The translations under genes were made by a program, and so were the position numbers. A stretch of DNA of 64,000 nucleotides. Origin: Pseudomonadota bacterium (lineage in GTDB: Bacteria > Pseudomonadota > Alphaproteobacteria > Rhizobiales > Hyphomicrobiaceae). Of the stretch, positions 52,301 to 59,966 are shown piece by piece. Each line of letters opens with the position of its first letter. The first letter of the stretch is position 1. The stretch lies in NCBI GenBank assembly GCA_018242295.1, contig JAFECE010000002.1:186001-250000 (forward strand), given 5' to 3'. Below the pieces are notes generated by a model. That model saw nothing but the letters and a program-made list of their open reading frames with translations. It ran no database searches and had not been told where the DNA came from.

Positions 52301-53334
52301 AACATGGTGTTCGCGACATTCAGGCCTTGAGCATCGATCCGGACGTCTATGATCAGATCGATGTCGCACCGCGCGCTGCCGCCGAGCCCGCGCCGGTTCA
52401 GGCCGGAGCGCCTGCTGTCGCTCTGCTCGATCTTCCGCAGTGGAATCCGGCAGCGGACGCGAGTTCCGGCTACATCGCCGCGATGCAGAAGCCCTGGCCG
52501 GGCAGCGTTGCGATCTTCGCGTCGCCGCAGGAGACAAGCTATCAGCTGAAAGCGATCGCGGCCGCCCCTGCGACGCTTGGCATAGCGCTCGACGATCTGG
52601 CACCAGGGCCGGAAGGCCGGATCGACCGGCGCGCTTCACTCCGGGTTCGATTGACGAACGGAACGCTGTCGTCCGCGGATCTCGTTACGATGTTGGCGGG
52701 CGCAAACCTCGCGGCTCTGCGCAGCCCGAACGGCGATAGCGAGATCATCCAGTTCCAAACCGCGGAACTCGTCGATGTGCAAACCTATCGGCTGAGTGGG
52801 CTGCTGCGCGGGCAGGTTGGAACCGAAAGTGCGATGGCCAATCCGCTGCTCGCAGGCGCACAGTTCGTGCTTCTCGATGGCGCGGTGACATCCGTGCCGC
52901 TGCGAGAGAGCGAACAGAAGGTTTCGTTCAACTGGCGCTATGGCCCGGGCAATCGCGATATCGGCGACGCGTCGTATGTCACGGAAGCGTTCGCCTATCA
53001 GGCGCTCGGGCTTCGGCCGTTGTCGCCGGCTCGCGTCAAAGGCGTGCGTACCTCGGGCGATCTTCAAATCTCCTGGGTTCGGCGCACGCGCAGCGGCGGC
53101 GACAACTGGGAATTGCCCGAGGTGCCGCTCGGCGAAGAGAGCGAGAGCTACGAGATCGATATCCTCGATGGCGTGACGGTGATGCGCACGCTCAGGGCGT
53201 CGTCGCCAAGCGTCGTCTATTCGAGTGCGGATCAAATCGCCGACTTCGGAGCCGCGCCGTCGAGCGTGTCGGTCAAAGTCTATCAGACGAACGCTCTCTT
53301 CGGCCGAGGTGCTCCGCGCACAGCCGTTGTCTGA
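49381..53334 (+). CDS. Baseplate megatron / tail tip host-interaction protein (g15)
   Basis: A 1317-residue tail tip protein. The N-terminal Gly/Ala-rich membrane-active-looking segment is ATLALAAVGAAVGSSMLPAG. The tip-attachment domain includes DLRITSSTEGAPLPKIYGRA. A TIM-barrel domain (GTA_TIM) at about 300-760 has HYAGPDEWSYRRMILHQAFL, VLYAADWSEYFGH, IDAIGIDVYWPLADWRDG and WFMEIGCPAVDKGANQPNVF. The phage-tail_3 and rcc01698-type C-terminal domains follow. It contacts the recipient surface. GTG start overlaps the g14 stop (GTGA). Length is close to RcGTA g15. Confidence 0.94.
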   Translation: MKMATLALAAVGAAVGSSMLPAGVGLLGVTLTGATIGSQIGAFAGAYVDNALFASSGQTRAVDGPRLSDLRITSSTEGAPLPKIYGRARVGGQIIWATDLEEEITTTTEASGSAKGGSGSKTRVTQYSYYANFAVALAEGVVTRIGRIWADEQELDRARTTFRLHTGTETQAADSLIAAREGAENAPAYRGVAYVVFERFPLAAYGNRVPQLTFEVFRSVGDADQDVRGVVMIPGSGEFVYATEPVHQTFDDGVSQSENVHQMLGSTDWQVSLDQLEASLPNAKSVSLVVSWFGTDLRAGACNIKPGVETRHKSTAPLTWSVAGETRSTAHLISTRDGNAAYGGTPSDQTVVAAIQDMKARGLNVTLTPFILMDVAAGNSLADPYGGASQAAYPWRGRITCHPAPGQSGTPDKTATAAEQIASFIGTAARNDFSITGTSVHYAGPDEWSYRRMILHQAFLAKASGGVDAFVIGTELRGLTWVRANASDYPFVTALVALAADVKAILGPNTKVLYAADWSEYFGHQPADGSSDVYFHLDPLWSSPDIDAIGIDVYWPLADWRDGRDHLDALAGATSIYDSAYLRSNVRGGEGFDWYYASDRDRDAQIRTPITDGAGKPWIFRYKDVFSWWHNAHYNRPGGVESATATSWVPESKPFWFMEIGCPAVDKGANQPNVFVDPKSSESALPYYSRGLRDDMMQARHRQALCDAFDWTKRGYTEGLNPVSAVTGARMVDLDRIHVYCWDARPYPAFPDAATYWGDSENWQHGHWINGRLGGAALDDVVSTILLDQGFTDFDASSLTGTVPGYVIDRTMAARDAIQPLELAYFFDSIESDGRIVFRHRGRAAPAMTLAQDDLVEESAGDALYELTRAQETDLPASAKVRYISGLDDYPQAVAEARRLTGASSRVAEADLPIVLDDGLTGAIVESWLYETWATRESATFKLPPSALALEPGDMIAASIAGRTRLLRVTGVSEHGVRDIQALSIDPDVYDQIDVAPRAAAEPAPVQAGAPAVALLDLPQWNPAADASSGYIAAMQKPWPGSVAIFASPQETSYQLKAIAAAPATLGIALDDLAPGPEGRIDRRASLRVRLTNGTLSSADLVTMLAGANLAALRSPNGDSEIIQFQTAELVDVQTYRLSGLLRGQVGTESAMANPLLAGAQFVLLDGAVTSVPLRESEQKVSFNWRYGPGNRDIGDASYVTEAFAYQALGLRPLSPARVKGVRTSGDLQISWVRRTRSGGDNWELPEVPLGEESESYEIDILDGVTVMRTLRASSPSVVYSSADQIADFGAAPSSVSVKVYQTNALFGRGAPRTAVV

Positions 53335-53335
53335 G

Positions 53336-53372
53336 CCTCTCCCCTTGGGGAGAGGCGGGCGCGACGCGACGA
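53336..53372. repeat. R3 partial repeat
   Basis: GCCTCTCCCCTTGGGGAGAGGC followed by GATGAGGGGG is a shortened R3 element right after the g15 stop (arms CCTCTCCCC/GGGGAGAGG). Confidence 0.7.
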
Positions 53373-53403
53373 TGAGGGGGCAGACGAGATTATTTTTCTA
53401 AAC

Positions 53404-53548
53404 GTCGTCCTCGAACGGACGAGCTTGCGAGGCCGTTCGGGGATCCAGCGTGAAAAGTGCCGAAGGCACGATATTGCGTCTTCGACGAGCCTAACGCTGG
53501 ATCCCCGGCCATCGACGCAGCTACGCTGCGCTCGGCCGAGGATGACGA
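53404..53548. repeat. R1 palindromic repeat copy 5
   Basis: GTCGTCCTCGAACGGACGAG to GGCCGAGGATGACG, with the same inner blocks as copies 2 and 3. The 53335-53706 gap holds only R3, R1 and R2 repeats. Confidence 0.87.
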
Positions 53549-53577
53549 AGTTGGAGGCGCGACAACCTCTAACCCAT

Positions 53578-53666
53578 TGTCATCCCGGCGAAGGCCGGGA
53601 TCCAGCCAAGCTTCAGCATATCGAATGCGGATCGTTGACTGGGTGCCGACATTCGTCGGCATGACG
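53578..53666. repeat. R2 palindromic repeat
   Basis: TGTCATCCCGGCGAAGGCCG to CATTCGTCGGCATGACGG; inner AAGCTTCAGCATA resembles the copy at 34732. Confidence 0.85.
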
Positions 53667-53706
53667 GAACGCACTTAGCATCGCCGCAAACAAACCGAGG
53701 ACACCA

Positions 53707-55017
53707 ATGGATCAACCGGCGTGGCTTGAAGCTGCGTGGGCCGAATTCGGCGTGCGCGAAATTTCGGGCAAGGAGAACTCCGCGGAAATCCTCCGCTACT
53801 TCCGCGAAGCGGGCGATACAAACGTAGAAAGCGAAGAGACGCCATGGTGCGCCGCTTTTGCAGGCGCGATGTTGAAGCGTGCGGGTTGCGAAGGCACCGG
53901 CTCACTTCTCGCCAGGTCGTATCTCGATTGGGGATTGAGCCTGGAAGAGCCGCGCCTTGGCGCCATTGCCGTACTCGCACGCGGCGATGATCCGGCGGCC
54001 GGACATGTCGGCTTTCTGATCGGCACGACGGGTGAGAAGCTCTATCTTCTCGGCGGCAACCAGAACGATGCAGTGAGCGTCGCAGCGTTCGACGCGGCTC
54101 GGCTGCTCGGGTTCCGATGGCCGAATGCAGAAACCCATGCCGAACAAACGACGGCAAGCAACGGCATCTTCGCGAAATTGCTCACCCATGTCCTCGAAAT
54201 GGAGGGCGGATATTCAAACGATCCTTACGATCCGGGCGGGCCGACCAATCGCGGCGTGACGCTCGAAGTCTACGCCAACTTCAAGGGCCAGACGATCGAT
54301 GCTGGGTCGCGGCCGCGGCTGATCGCGGAACTGAAGTCGATCCCCGATGCCGTCGTCGAAGCCATCTATGACCGGCGATACTATGAACCAGCGCATTGCT
54401 CGCTGTTCACGGCACCGCTCGCGTTGATGCATTTCGATGCCGCCGTGAACCACGGCGTCGGCGCCGCGATCCGGATGCTTCAGCAGGCCGTCAACGTGAC
54501 CGTCGACGGCGAGATCGGCCCCGAAACGCTCTCCGCGATCGACGGCAGACGCTTGATCGATCTCATCGACGACTACGCCGAAATCCGGCGCACCCGGTAC
54601 CGGGCTCTTCCCCACTTCTGGCGTTTCGGACGCGGCTGGCTAAAGCGCGTCGACGCGACGTTGGCGCTCGGAAAATCGTGGGCGTCGGCTGAAGGCACAA
54701 CCCGCGGACTTCTGGAACCCGCACAAATTGCAAAAGGAGAAACCAGCATGAGCACGACAGCCACGAACACGACGGACGATGGGTCGAAATGGTGGGCGCA
54801 ATCAAAGACGCTATGGGGCACGCTGATCACCGCCGCGGCGACGGTGCTCCCCGTCGTGGCGCCGGCAATCGGGGTAAGCCTTCCGGCTGATGTTATCCAA
54901 ACGTTTGGCGATCAGGTACTTACCGCCGTTCAGGCGCTGACTGGCGTGTTTGGAACGGCCCTCGCGATCTATGGCCGGTTCACGGCATCTTCTGTCCTTA
55001 GTCTCCGCAAGAATTAG
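53707..55017 (+). CDS. Multidomain lysin: TIGR02594 peptidase/amidase + GH108 muramidase + membrane domain
   Basis: A 436-residue protein with three parts. Residues 1-~140: a TIGR02594 CHAP/NlpC-like hydrolase (PWCAAFAGAMLKRAG with Cys, AGHVGFLIGTTGEKLYLLGG with His). Residues ~160-335: a GH108/ZliS-type muramidase (catalytic Glu in VLEMEGGYSNDPYDPGGPTN, then a PG_binding_3 part MHFDAAVNHGVGAAIRMLQQ). After GETSMSTT, residues ~355-436 hold two hydrophobic helices (TLITAAATVLPVVAPAIGVS; LTAVQALTGVFGTALAIYG) like a holin or anchor. GTA loci usually carry the lysozyme separately. It should lyse the host to release particles. The internal ATG at 54748, behind AAAAGGAGAAA, could also start the membrane part as its own protein. 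Confidence 0.88.
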   Translation: MDQPAWLEAAWAEFGVREISGKENSAEILRYFREAGDTNVESEETPWCAAFAGAMLKRAGCEGTGSLLARSYLDWGLSLEEPRLGAIAVLARGDDPAAGHVGFLIGTTGEKLYLLGGNQNDAVSVAAFDAARLLGFRWPNAETHAEQTTASNGIFAKLLTHVLEMEGGYSNDPYDPGGPTNRGVTLEVYANFKGQTIDAGSRPRLIAELKSIPDAVVEAIYDRRYYEPAHCSLFTAPLALMHFDAAVNHGVGAAIRMLQQAVNVTVDGEIGPETLSAIDGRRLIDLIDDYAEIRRTRYRALPHFWRFGRGWLKRVDATLALGKSWASAEGTTRGLLEPAQIAKGETSMSTTATNTTDDGSKWWAQSKTLWGTLITAAATVLPVVAPAIGVSLPADVIQTFGDQVLTAVQALTGVFGTALAIYGRFTASSVLSLRKN

Positions 55018-55103
55018 GAAACCGGGGCTATTCCGGCCCCCTCCCGTATTCATCGGCCATTCAACGCGCTATGTTTAAGGGTCGGGTTCCCGGAAATGCG
55101 CGG

Positions 55104-55394
55104 ATGATCGATTTGAGAAGAGCGGTGATAGCGGCGGCTGCGGCGGTACTTCTGCCGTCCGCTGCCTCGCGCGCCGACAACTGCGTGACGGACTGGGGCA
55201 TGGCGGGTCAAATCGTCCGTCAGGAAAATCTATTAACTGTCGAGGAGATGTCGCGTTCGCTGGCAGCAGATGGTATCGGCAAGCTGGTGAAGACGACGCT
55301 GTGCCGTTCGGAAGCCGGATATTTCTACCGGCTGGTTATCAAAAGTCCGACGGGAGAGCTTAGAACGACCGTTATGACGGCGAAGGGCCGGTAG
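55104..55394 (+). CDS. Small periplasmic protein, FeuN/PepSY-like
   Basis: A 96-residue exported protein (signal region LRRAVIAAAAAVLLPSAASR). The mature part DNCVTDWGMAGQIVRQENLL and EEMSRSLAADGIGKLVK with TLCRSEAGYFYRLVIKSPTG resembles a PepSY-like fold with two Cys. It stands just upstream of the feuPQ pair, where Sinorhizobium has feuN, a small periplasmic inhibitor of FeuQ. The assignment is by position and size. An in-frame ATG at 55071 is an alternative start. Confidence 0.65.
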   Translation: MIDLRRAVIAAAAAVLLPSAASRADNCVTDWGMAGQIVRQENLLTVEEMSRSLAADGIGKLVKTTLCRSEAGYFYRLVIKSPTGELRTTVMTAKGR

Positions 55395-55472
55395 TCGGTC
55401 CGTCGCTGCGGTGGAGGTCTCTCGACGGGATTTCCGTTCGGCCGCAAGCGGTGCAGGAGGGGAGGGGATGCC

Positions 55473-56144
55473 GTGCGAGCTCTCGTCGTAGAAGATGACA
55501 AAGACCTGAACCGCCAGCTTTCGACGGCTCTAGAGGACGCCGGGTTTGCCGTCGATACGGCAGCCGATGGCGAAGAAGGTTACTTTCTCGGCGATACCGA
55601 GCCCTACGATATCGTCATTCTCGATATCGGTTTGCCGAAAATGGACGGTATATCGGTCCTCGAGCAGTGGCGGCGAAGCGACCGCAAGATGCCGGTCATC
55701 ATCCTGACCGCGCGCGACCGCTGGAGCGACAAGGTCGCCGGTATGGATGCCGGTGCCGACGATTATCTAGCGAAGCCCTTTCACATGGAGGAGCTGCTGG
55801 CACGCGTCCGTGCCCAGGTCCGCCGGGCTTCGGGTCACGCCAAATCCGAAATCGAATGCGGCCCGGTGCGTCTCGACACGAAATCGGCGCGCGTCACTTG
55901 CGAAGGCCTGCCGGTCAAGCTGACCTCGCACGAATTCCGCCTGCTGGCTTACTTAATGCACCACAACGGCCGCGTGGTTTCCCGGACTGAGCTAGTCGAA
56001 CACCTCTATGATCAGGATTTTGATCGCGATTCGAACACGATCGAAGTATTTATCGGCCGACTGCGGAAGAAGATTCCCGGCGACGTGATCCAGACGGTCC
56101 GCGGTCTGGGATATCGCATGAGCCAAGGACCGGATGAGGCTTAA
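55473..56144 (+). CDS. feuP: OmpR-family response regulator (FeuP-like)
   Basis: A 223-residue regulator. Receiver: acidic pair ED (VVEDDKD), phospho-Asp about 51 in IVILDIGLPKMDGI, Thr/Lys in ILTARDRWSDKVAG and YLAKPFHMEELLAR. C-terminal winged helix: LTSHEFRLLAYLMHHNGRVV, SRTELVEHLYDQDFDRDSNT and VFIGRLRKKI. The sequence and the feuN-feuP-feuQ-ccm-degP neighbourhood match rhizobial FeuP. GTG start behind AGGAGGGGAGGGG. It overlaps feuQ by 11 bases. Confidence 0.88.
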   Translation: MRALVVEDDKDLNRQLSTALEDAGFAVDTAADGEEGYFLGDTEPYDIVILDIGLPKMDGISVLEQWRRSDRKMPVIILTARDRWSDKVAGMDAGADDYLAKPFHMEELLARVRAQVRRASGHAKSEIECGPVRLDTKSARVTCEGLPVKLTSHEFRLLAYLMHHNGRVVSRTELVEHLYDQDFDRDSNTIEVFIGRLRKKIPGDVIQTVRGLGYRMSQGPDEA

Positions 56145-57513
56145 CTCACTTGCGCTGCGCCTCTTTGCAACATCGGCAGCGTGGACGCTTCTGGCGCTGC
56201 CGCTCGCGGGCTACATCATTTATGCGCTCTACCGGGACGACGTGCAGCTGAGCTTCGACGCTCAGTTGAAGAAGCTGCTGACGCAGATCACGATCGACAG
56301 CATGAGCACGATGGGCGATGAGCCCGTCAACCCGCCGAACCTTTACGAACCCCTTTTCGAAGTTACGCAGTCCGGCTGGTATTGGCAGATCCGGCCGATC
56401 GACGGTGCGCCGGGCCGCACGCTCGTCTCGCCATCGCTGGCAACGGCCATGCTGCCGTCCCCGTATGACCGGAAGTTCCCGACGGACGATACCGGCACGC
56501 GTTGGATGAACGTCCCGGGACCGACCGGCTCGACGATCCGCATCCTCGAATTCATCGACTCTCCCGGTCACGATCCCGAGAAGACCAAGTATTCGATCAT
56601 GGTGGCCGGTCCCATGGACTGGTTCGAAGAAACGGTCGCCAAATTCCGCACGCGCCTGACGAGCGCGCTTTCTCTCGTCGGACTGGGCCTCTTGGCGGCA
56701 ACAGTCTTCCAGGTTCGCTTCGGCCTTTTGCCATTGCGCCGGATCGAGCGCGGGCTGGCAAGTATCCGGTCGGGTCAGGTCGAGCGGCTCGAAGGCCAGC
56801 TTCCGGCCGAAATCGAGCCGCTGCAAACCGAGCTCAATGCGCTGATCGAGTCAAACCAGGACATTATCGATCGCGCCCGGACGCAGGTCGGCAATCTCGC
56901 GCATGCGTTGAAAACACCGCTCGCCGTGATCACCAACGAGGCGCGCGAGGACAAGACCGCATTCGGCACCAAGGTAGCCGAGCAGGCGCATCTGATGCGC
57001 GATCAGATCACCCACTATCTCGATCGCGCCCGCATCGCGGCGCGGACGAACACCATCGGCCGCGTCACGTCCGTCGAGGCGGTCGCCGAGGCGCTGGTCA
57101 TGGCAATCGAGCGCATTCACAGGGAAAAAGGCATCTCGATAGATTACACCGTTCAGCCGGGCGCCAAGTTTCAGGGCGAGAAGCAGGACCTGGAAGAGAT
57201 GCTGGGCAACTTGCTCGATAATGCCTGCAAGTGGGGAAAGTCTCGGGTCTATCTGACGGCGGTCGTCAACAGCCCGGAAACGACAGGTCGCAGAAAGCTC
57301 AGGATTACCGTCGAAGACGACGGGCCGGGTCTCTCGCCCGAGCAGAGAGCCAAGATCGGCAAGCGTGGGCTTAGGCTCGACGAGAGCAAACCGGGGTCCG
57401 GGCTTGGGCTTTCGATCGTTGCCGATCTCGCCGCGTCCTATCGAGGTAAGCTCCGCCTCGATGCCTCCGAGCATGGTGGCCTTAAGGCCATAGTTGAACT
57501 TCCGGCTACCTGA
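56134..57513 (+). CDS. feuQ: Sensor histidine kinase (FeuQ-like)
   Basis: A 459-residue kinase. Two membrane segments lie at about 9-30 (FATSAAWTLLALPLAGYIIY) and 175-195 (LVGLGLLAATVFQVRFGLLP). A periplasmic sensor domain is between them. The HisKA box has phospho-His in NLAHALKTPLAVI (about 260). The HATPase domain has N box LGNLLDNACKWGKS, then VEDDGPGLSP and SGLGLSIVADLA. It phosphorylates FeuP; the periplasmic FeuN-like protein may restrain it. Confidence 0.9.
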   Translation: MRLNSLALRLFATSAAWTLLALPLAGYIIYALYRDDVQLSFDAQLKKLLTQITIDSMSTMGDEPVNPPNLYEPLFEVTQSGWYWQIRPIDGAPGRTLVSPSLATAMLPSPYDRKFPTDDTGTRWMNVPGPTGSTIRILEFIDSPGHDPEKTKYSIMVAGPMDWFEETVAKFRTRLTSALSLVGLGLLAATVFQVRFGLLPLRRIERGLASIRSGQVERLEGQLPAEIEPLQTELNALIESNQDIIDRARTQVGNLAHALKTPLAVITNEAREDKTAFGTKVAEQAHLMRDQITHYLDRARIAARTNTIGRVTSVEAVAEALVMAIERIHREKGISIDYTVQPGAKFQGEKQDLEEMLGNLLDNACKWGKSRVYLTAVVNSPETTGRRKLRITVEDDGPGLSPEQRAKIGKRGLRLDESKPGSGLGLSIVADLAASYRGKLRLDASEHGGLKAIVELPAT

Positions 57514-57683
57514 TAAATCCGGCCGATTCCGCAGCGCAACACCATAAGCCGATGGGGATTTGCCCGAATTGTGGTGGATTTCCGCCTTGTCGAAGGCACA
57601 ATATCGGTCTAGCGAATAATTGGGACTGTGTGCCGGTGGGGGGCCAGCGGCGCGTCTGGGATGGGCGAGGAATGGGGATTATC

Positions 57684-58163
57684 ATGCGCATCGCGCGCTT
57701 TTCGCTGCCGTTGATGGCAGCTGCCTTGCTTTGTGGCTGCAGCAACGGCCAGGGCGGAGTGGACAACACGAGCACCGGCCTTGTTCTTGGTAGCATCGCT
57801 GGCGGTGTCCTTGGAAATTCGATCGGCAAGGGCGAGGGAGGTAAGGTCGCGGCCACCATTGGCGGCGCGGTCATCGGCGGCATCGTCGGCAGCCAGATCG
57901 GCAAGAGCCTCGACGAGCGCGACCGCCGCTACGCACAGGAAGCGGAATACGACGCCCTCGAGCGCGGACAGTCCGGCAACCCGCGCCAGTGGCGCGATCC
58001 CGACACCGGTCACTATGGCGAAATCGTTCCGAGCAGGCCCTACAAGCGTGGCGTCGCCGATTGCCGGGACTACACGCACACGATTTACATCGACGGACGG
58101 CCGCAGCAGATGCATGGCACCGCCTGCCGGAGCGCAGACGGAACCTGGCAGAACGTTGGTTGA
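57684..58163 (+). CDS. Glycine-zipper outer-membrane lipoprotein (RT0821/Lpp0805-like)
   Basis: A 159-residue lipoprotein. The signal II sequence ends at the lipobox LLCGCSN. The glycine-zipper 2TM segment is GLVLGSIAGGVLGNSIGKG, then VAATIGGAVIGGIVGSQIGK. The C-terminal domain GQSGNPRQWRDPDTGHYGEI with CRDYTHTIYIDGRPQQMHG is that of the RT0821 surface family. It is likely in the outer membrane and antigenic in relatives. ATG 57684 follows GGGGA. Confidence 0.85.
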   Translation: MRIARFSLPLMAAALLCGCSNGQGGVDNTSTGLVLGSIAGGVLGNSIGKGEGGKVAATIGGAVIGGIVGSQIGKSLDERDRRYAQEAEYDALERGQSGNPRQWRDPDTGHYGEIVPSRPYKRGVADCRDYTHTIYIDGRPQQMHGTACRSADGTWQNVG

Positions 58164-58299
58164 CGCGCTGCAGCGTCAACTCGCGGCTTTCGCAAAGTTA
58201 ATCTAGTCCGCGACAGATGGGCAGACCCGACCTTTGTCGGCTTGCCTCGGCAGACGCGCGATCCTATTCCCTGCAGCGAAGCTTGAGGATCGCGGCGCG

Positions 58300-59466
58300 A
58301 TGGTTTTTTGGATTCTAGTGGCCGGATTGGCGGCAGCCGTGACGCTCGCCATTACGCGGCCACTGATGCGTCCATCAACGCCGGCGATGGACGCGGGTGA
58401 CGCCGATATCGCCGTCTACAAAGATCAGCTCAAAGAGATCGCAGCCGACGAGGCGCGAGGTACGCTCGGCGTTGCCGAGGCGGAAAGTGCGCGCGCCGAG
58501 ATCGGCCGCCGGATTCTGCGCGCAGCCGAGGGTAGTTCGCGACCCGAACCTTCATCTCGCGCGGCCGGCCAAAATCGATTTATCCAAACGGTGTCGATTG
58601 CCACCTCCATCGCGTTGCCGCTCGCGAGCTTGGCGCTTTATCTGGTTTATGGCGCGCCTGGCCTGCCCGGACAGCCCTTGAGCGATCGTCTCGCTGCGGC
58701 AACGGACTCGAACAAACCCAACGACCTGATCGCCAAGGTCGAAGAACGTCTGAGAGAGCATCCCGAAGACGGCATGGGATGGGATGTGATCGCGCCGGTA
58801 TACTACGCAACCGGTCAATACGACGGCGCCGCGACCGCCTACCAGAACGCCATTCGCCTGATTGGCGAAACACCGCGGCGTCTCCAAGGCTTCGCCAATG
58901 CGCGCATCCACCTCGAGAACGGCATCGTACCGGAAGATGCGCGCAAGGCTCTCGAACGGGTTCTGCAGCTCGAGCCGAACGCGACCGAGCCGCGTATATG
59001 GCTGGCACTCGCCAAGGAGCAGGACGGCCGCCTGCAGGAAGCAGCCGCGGACTATCGCAAGCTCATCGACGAAGCGCCGGAACACGCGCCCTGGCGTAAG
59101 GTCCTCGAAGATCGCCTGGCAAGCCTCGGCAAGGATGCGGGCGGCGTACCGGCGTCCGGTTCGGCAACTGCTGCGCCCGCTGCTGCGCCGCCGGCTGGCA
59201 ATCCTGACGCCGCCGCGATAATGAGCATGGGCCCGGAGGAACGGCAGGCGTTCATCACGCGTATGGTCGATAACCTCGCATCCCGTCTTAAGTCCGATGG
59301 CAGCGACGCCGAAGGCTGGGTTAAATTGATACGCGCCTATCAGGTTCTCGGCCGCCGCGATGACGCGGTCAAAGCTTTGACCGATGCCCGTGCCAATCTC
59401 AAAGGCAATGAGGTGGGCTTGGCCAAGGTCGATAGCTTAGCGCGTCAGCTCGGCCTCGGAAGCTAA
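58300..59466 (+). CDS. ccmI: Cytochrome c maturation protein CcmI (CycH)
   Basis: A 388-residue apocytochrome c chaperone. A membrane segment (FWILVAGLAAAVTLAITRPL), then the CcmI signature helices (VYKDQLKEIAADEARGTLG), a second membrane segment near 105-125, and a periplasmic TPR domain (LEPNATEPRIWLALAKEQDG). It holds apocytochrome for heme attachment. It is first in the operon ccmI-ccmE-ccmF-ccmH. ATG 58300 precedes the first membrane segment. Confidence 0.92.
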   Translation: MVFWILVAGLAAAVTLAITRPLMRPSTPAMDAGDADIAVYKDQLKEIAADEARGTLGVAEAESARAEIGRRILRAAEGSSRPEPSSRAAGQNRFIQTVSIATSIALPLASLALYLVYGAPGLPGQPLSDRLAAATDSNKPNDLIAKVEERLREHPEDGMGWDVIAPVYYATGQYDGAATAYQNAIRLIGETPRRLQGFANARIHLENGIVPEDARKALERVLQLEPNATEPRIWLALAKEQDGRLQEAAADYRKLIDEAPEHAPWRKVLEDRLASLGKDAGGVPASGSATAAPAAAPPAGNPDAAAIMSMGPEERQAFITRMVDNLASRLKSDGSDAEGWVKLIRAYQVLGRRDDAVKALTDARANLKGNEVGLAKVDSLARQLGLGS

Positions 59467-59484
59467 CGCAATGCAGGATGACCA

Positions 59485-59955
59485 ATGACGCGGAAGCAAA
59501 AGCGCGGAGTTCTGATCGGCGGTGGTGTTGCGACGCTCGCCGTCGCGCTCGTCCTGGTGCTCTTCGCGCTGAAGGACAGCATCGTCTTTTTCCATACCCC
59601 GAGCGACATCGCCGAAAAGGGCGTTCCGCCGGGCCAGCGCATCCGCCTCGGCGGTTTGGTCGAGCAAGGGTCTGTCGTTCGCGGGCAGGGGACGACCATT
59701 ACGTTCAAAGTAACCGATACGCTCAAAGAAATCCCGGTGACCTTTACCGGCGTGCTGCCTGATCTGTTCAAGGAAGGCCAAGGCGTTGTCGCCGAAGGCA
59801 CGCTCGACGCCAACGGCAACTTCAAAGCCGACAGCGTGCTGGCGAAGCACGACGAAAATTATATGCCTCGCGACGTGGCGAAGGCGCTCGAAGCGAAAGG
59901 CGTCAAACTCGGCGCCAGCGCCCATCCGGGTCAGTTGAAGGCCGCGATGCCTTAG
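59485..59955 (+). CDS. ccmE: Heme chaperone CcmE (CycJ)
   Basis: A 156-residue heme chaperone with an N-terminal anchor ([20 protein letters not shown]), a beta-barrel ([31 protein letters not shown]), and the heme-linking His at about 122 in [10 protein letters not shown]. It carries heme from CcmC to the CcmFH lyase. It starts 18 bases after ccmI. Confidence 0.95.
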   Translation: MTRKQKRGVLIGGGVATLAVALVLVLFALKDSIVFFHTPSDIAEKGVPPGQRIRLGGLVEQGSVVRGQGTTITFKVTDTLKEIPVTFTGVLPDLFKEGQGVVAEGTLDANGNFKADSVLAKHDENYMPRDVAKALEAKGVKLGASAHPGQLKAAMP

Positions 59956-59966
59956 AAGGATTTGCC

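Larger units (their letters stand above)
35268..55017 (+). other. Gene transfer agent (RcGTA-like) structural cluster with a toxin-immunity island
   Basis: Head, connector, tail and lysis genes appear in the same order and at closely similar lengths to R. capsulatus GTA g1-g15, all on the plus strand. An RNase A-like toxin is fused to the portal, followed by an immunity-like island at 39364-41344. No integrase, excisionase, repressor or DNA replication gene is present, and no attachment-site duplication is visible, which favours a domesticated GTA over a mobile prophage. The GTA identity rests on gene order and on g10, g12, g13 and g15 family matches. Confidence 0.88.

Noticed and set aside
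35268-55017. Active temperate prophage
   Set aside because: No integrase, repressor, replication genes or flanking direct repeats are present; the order g1-g15 and short tape measure match a GTA. An inserted toxin island does not change this.
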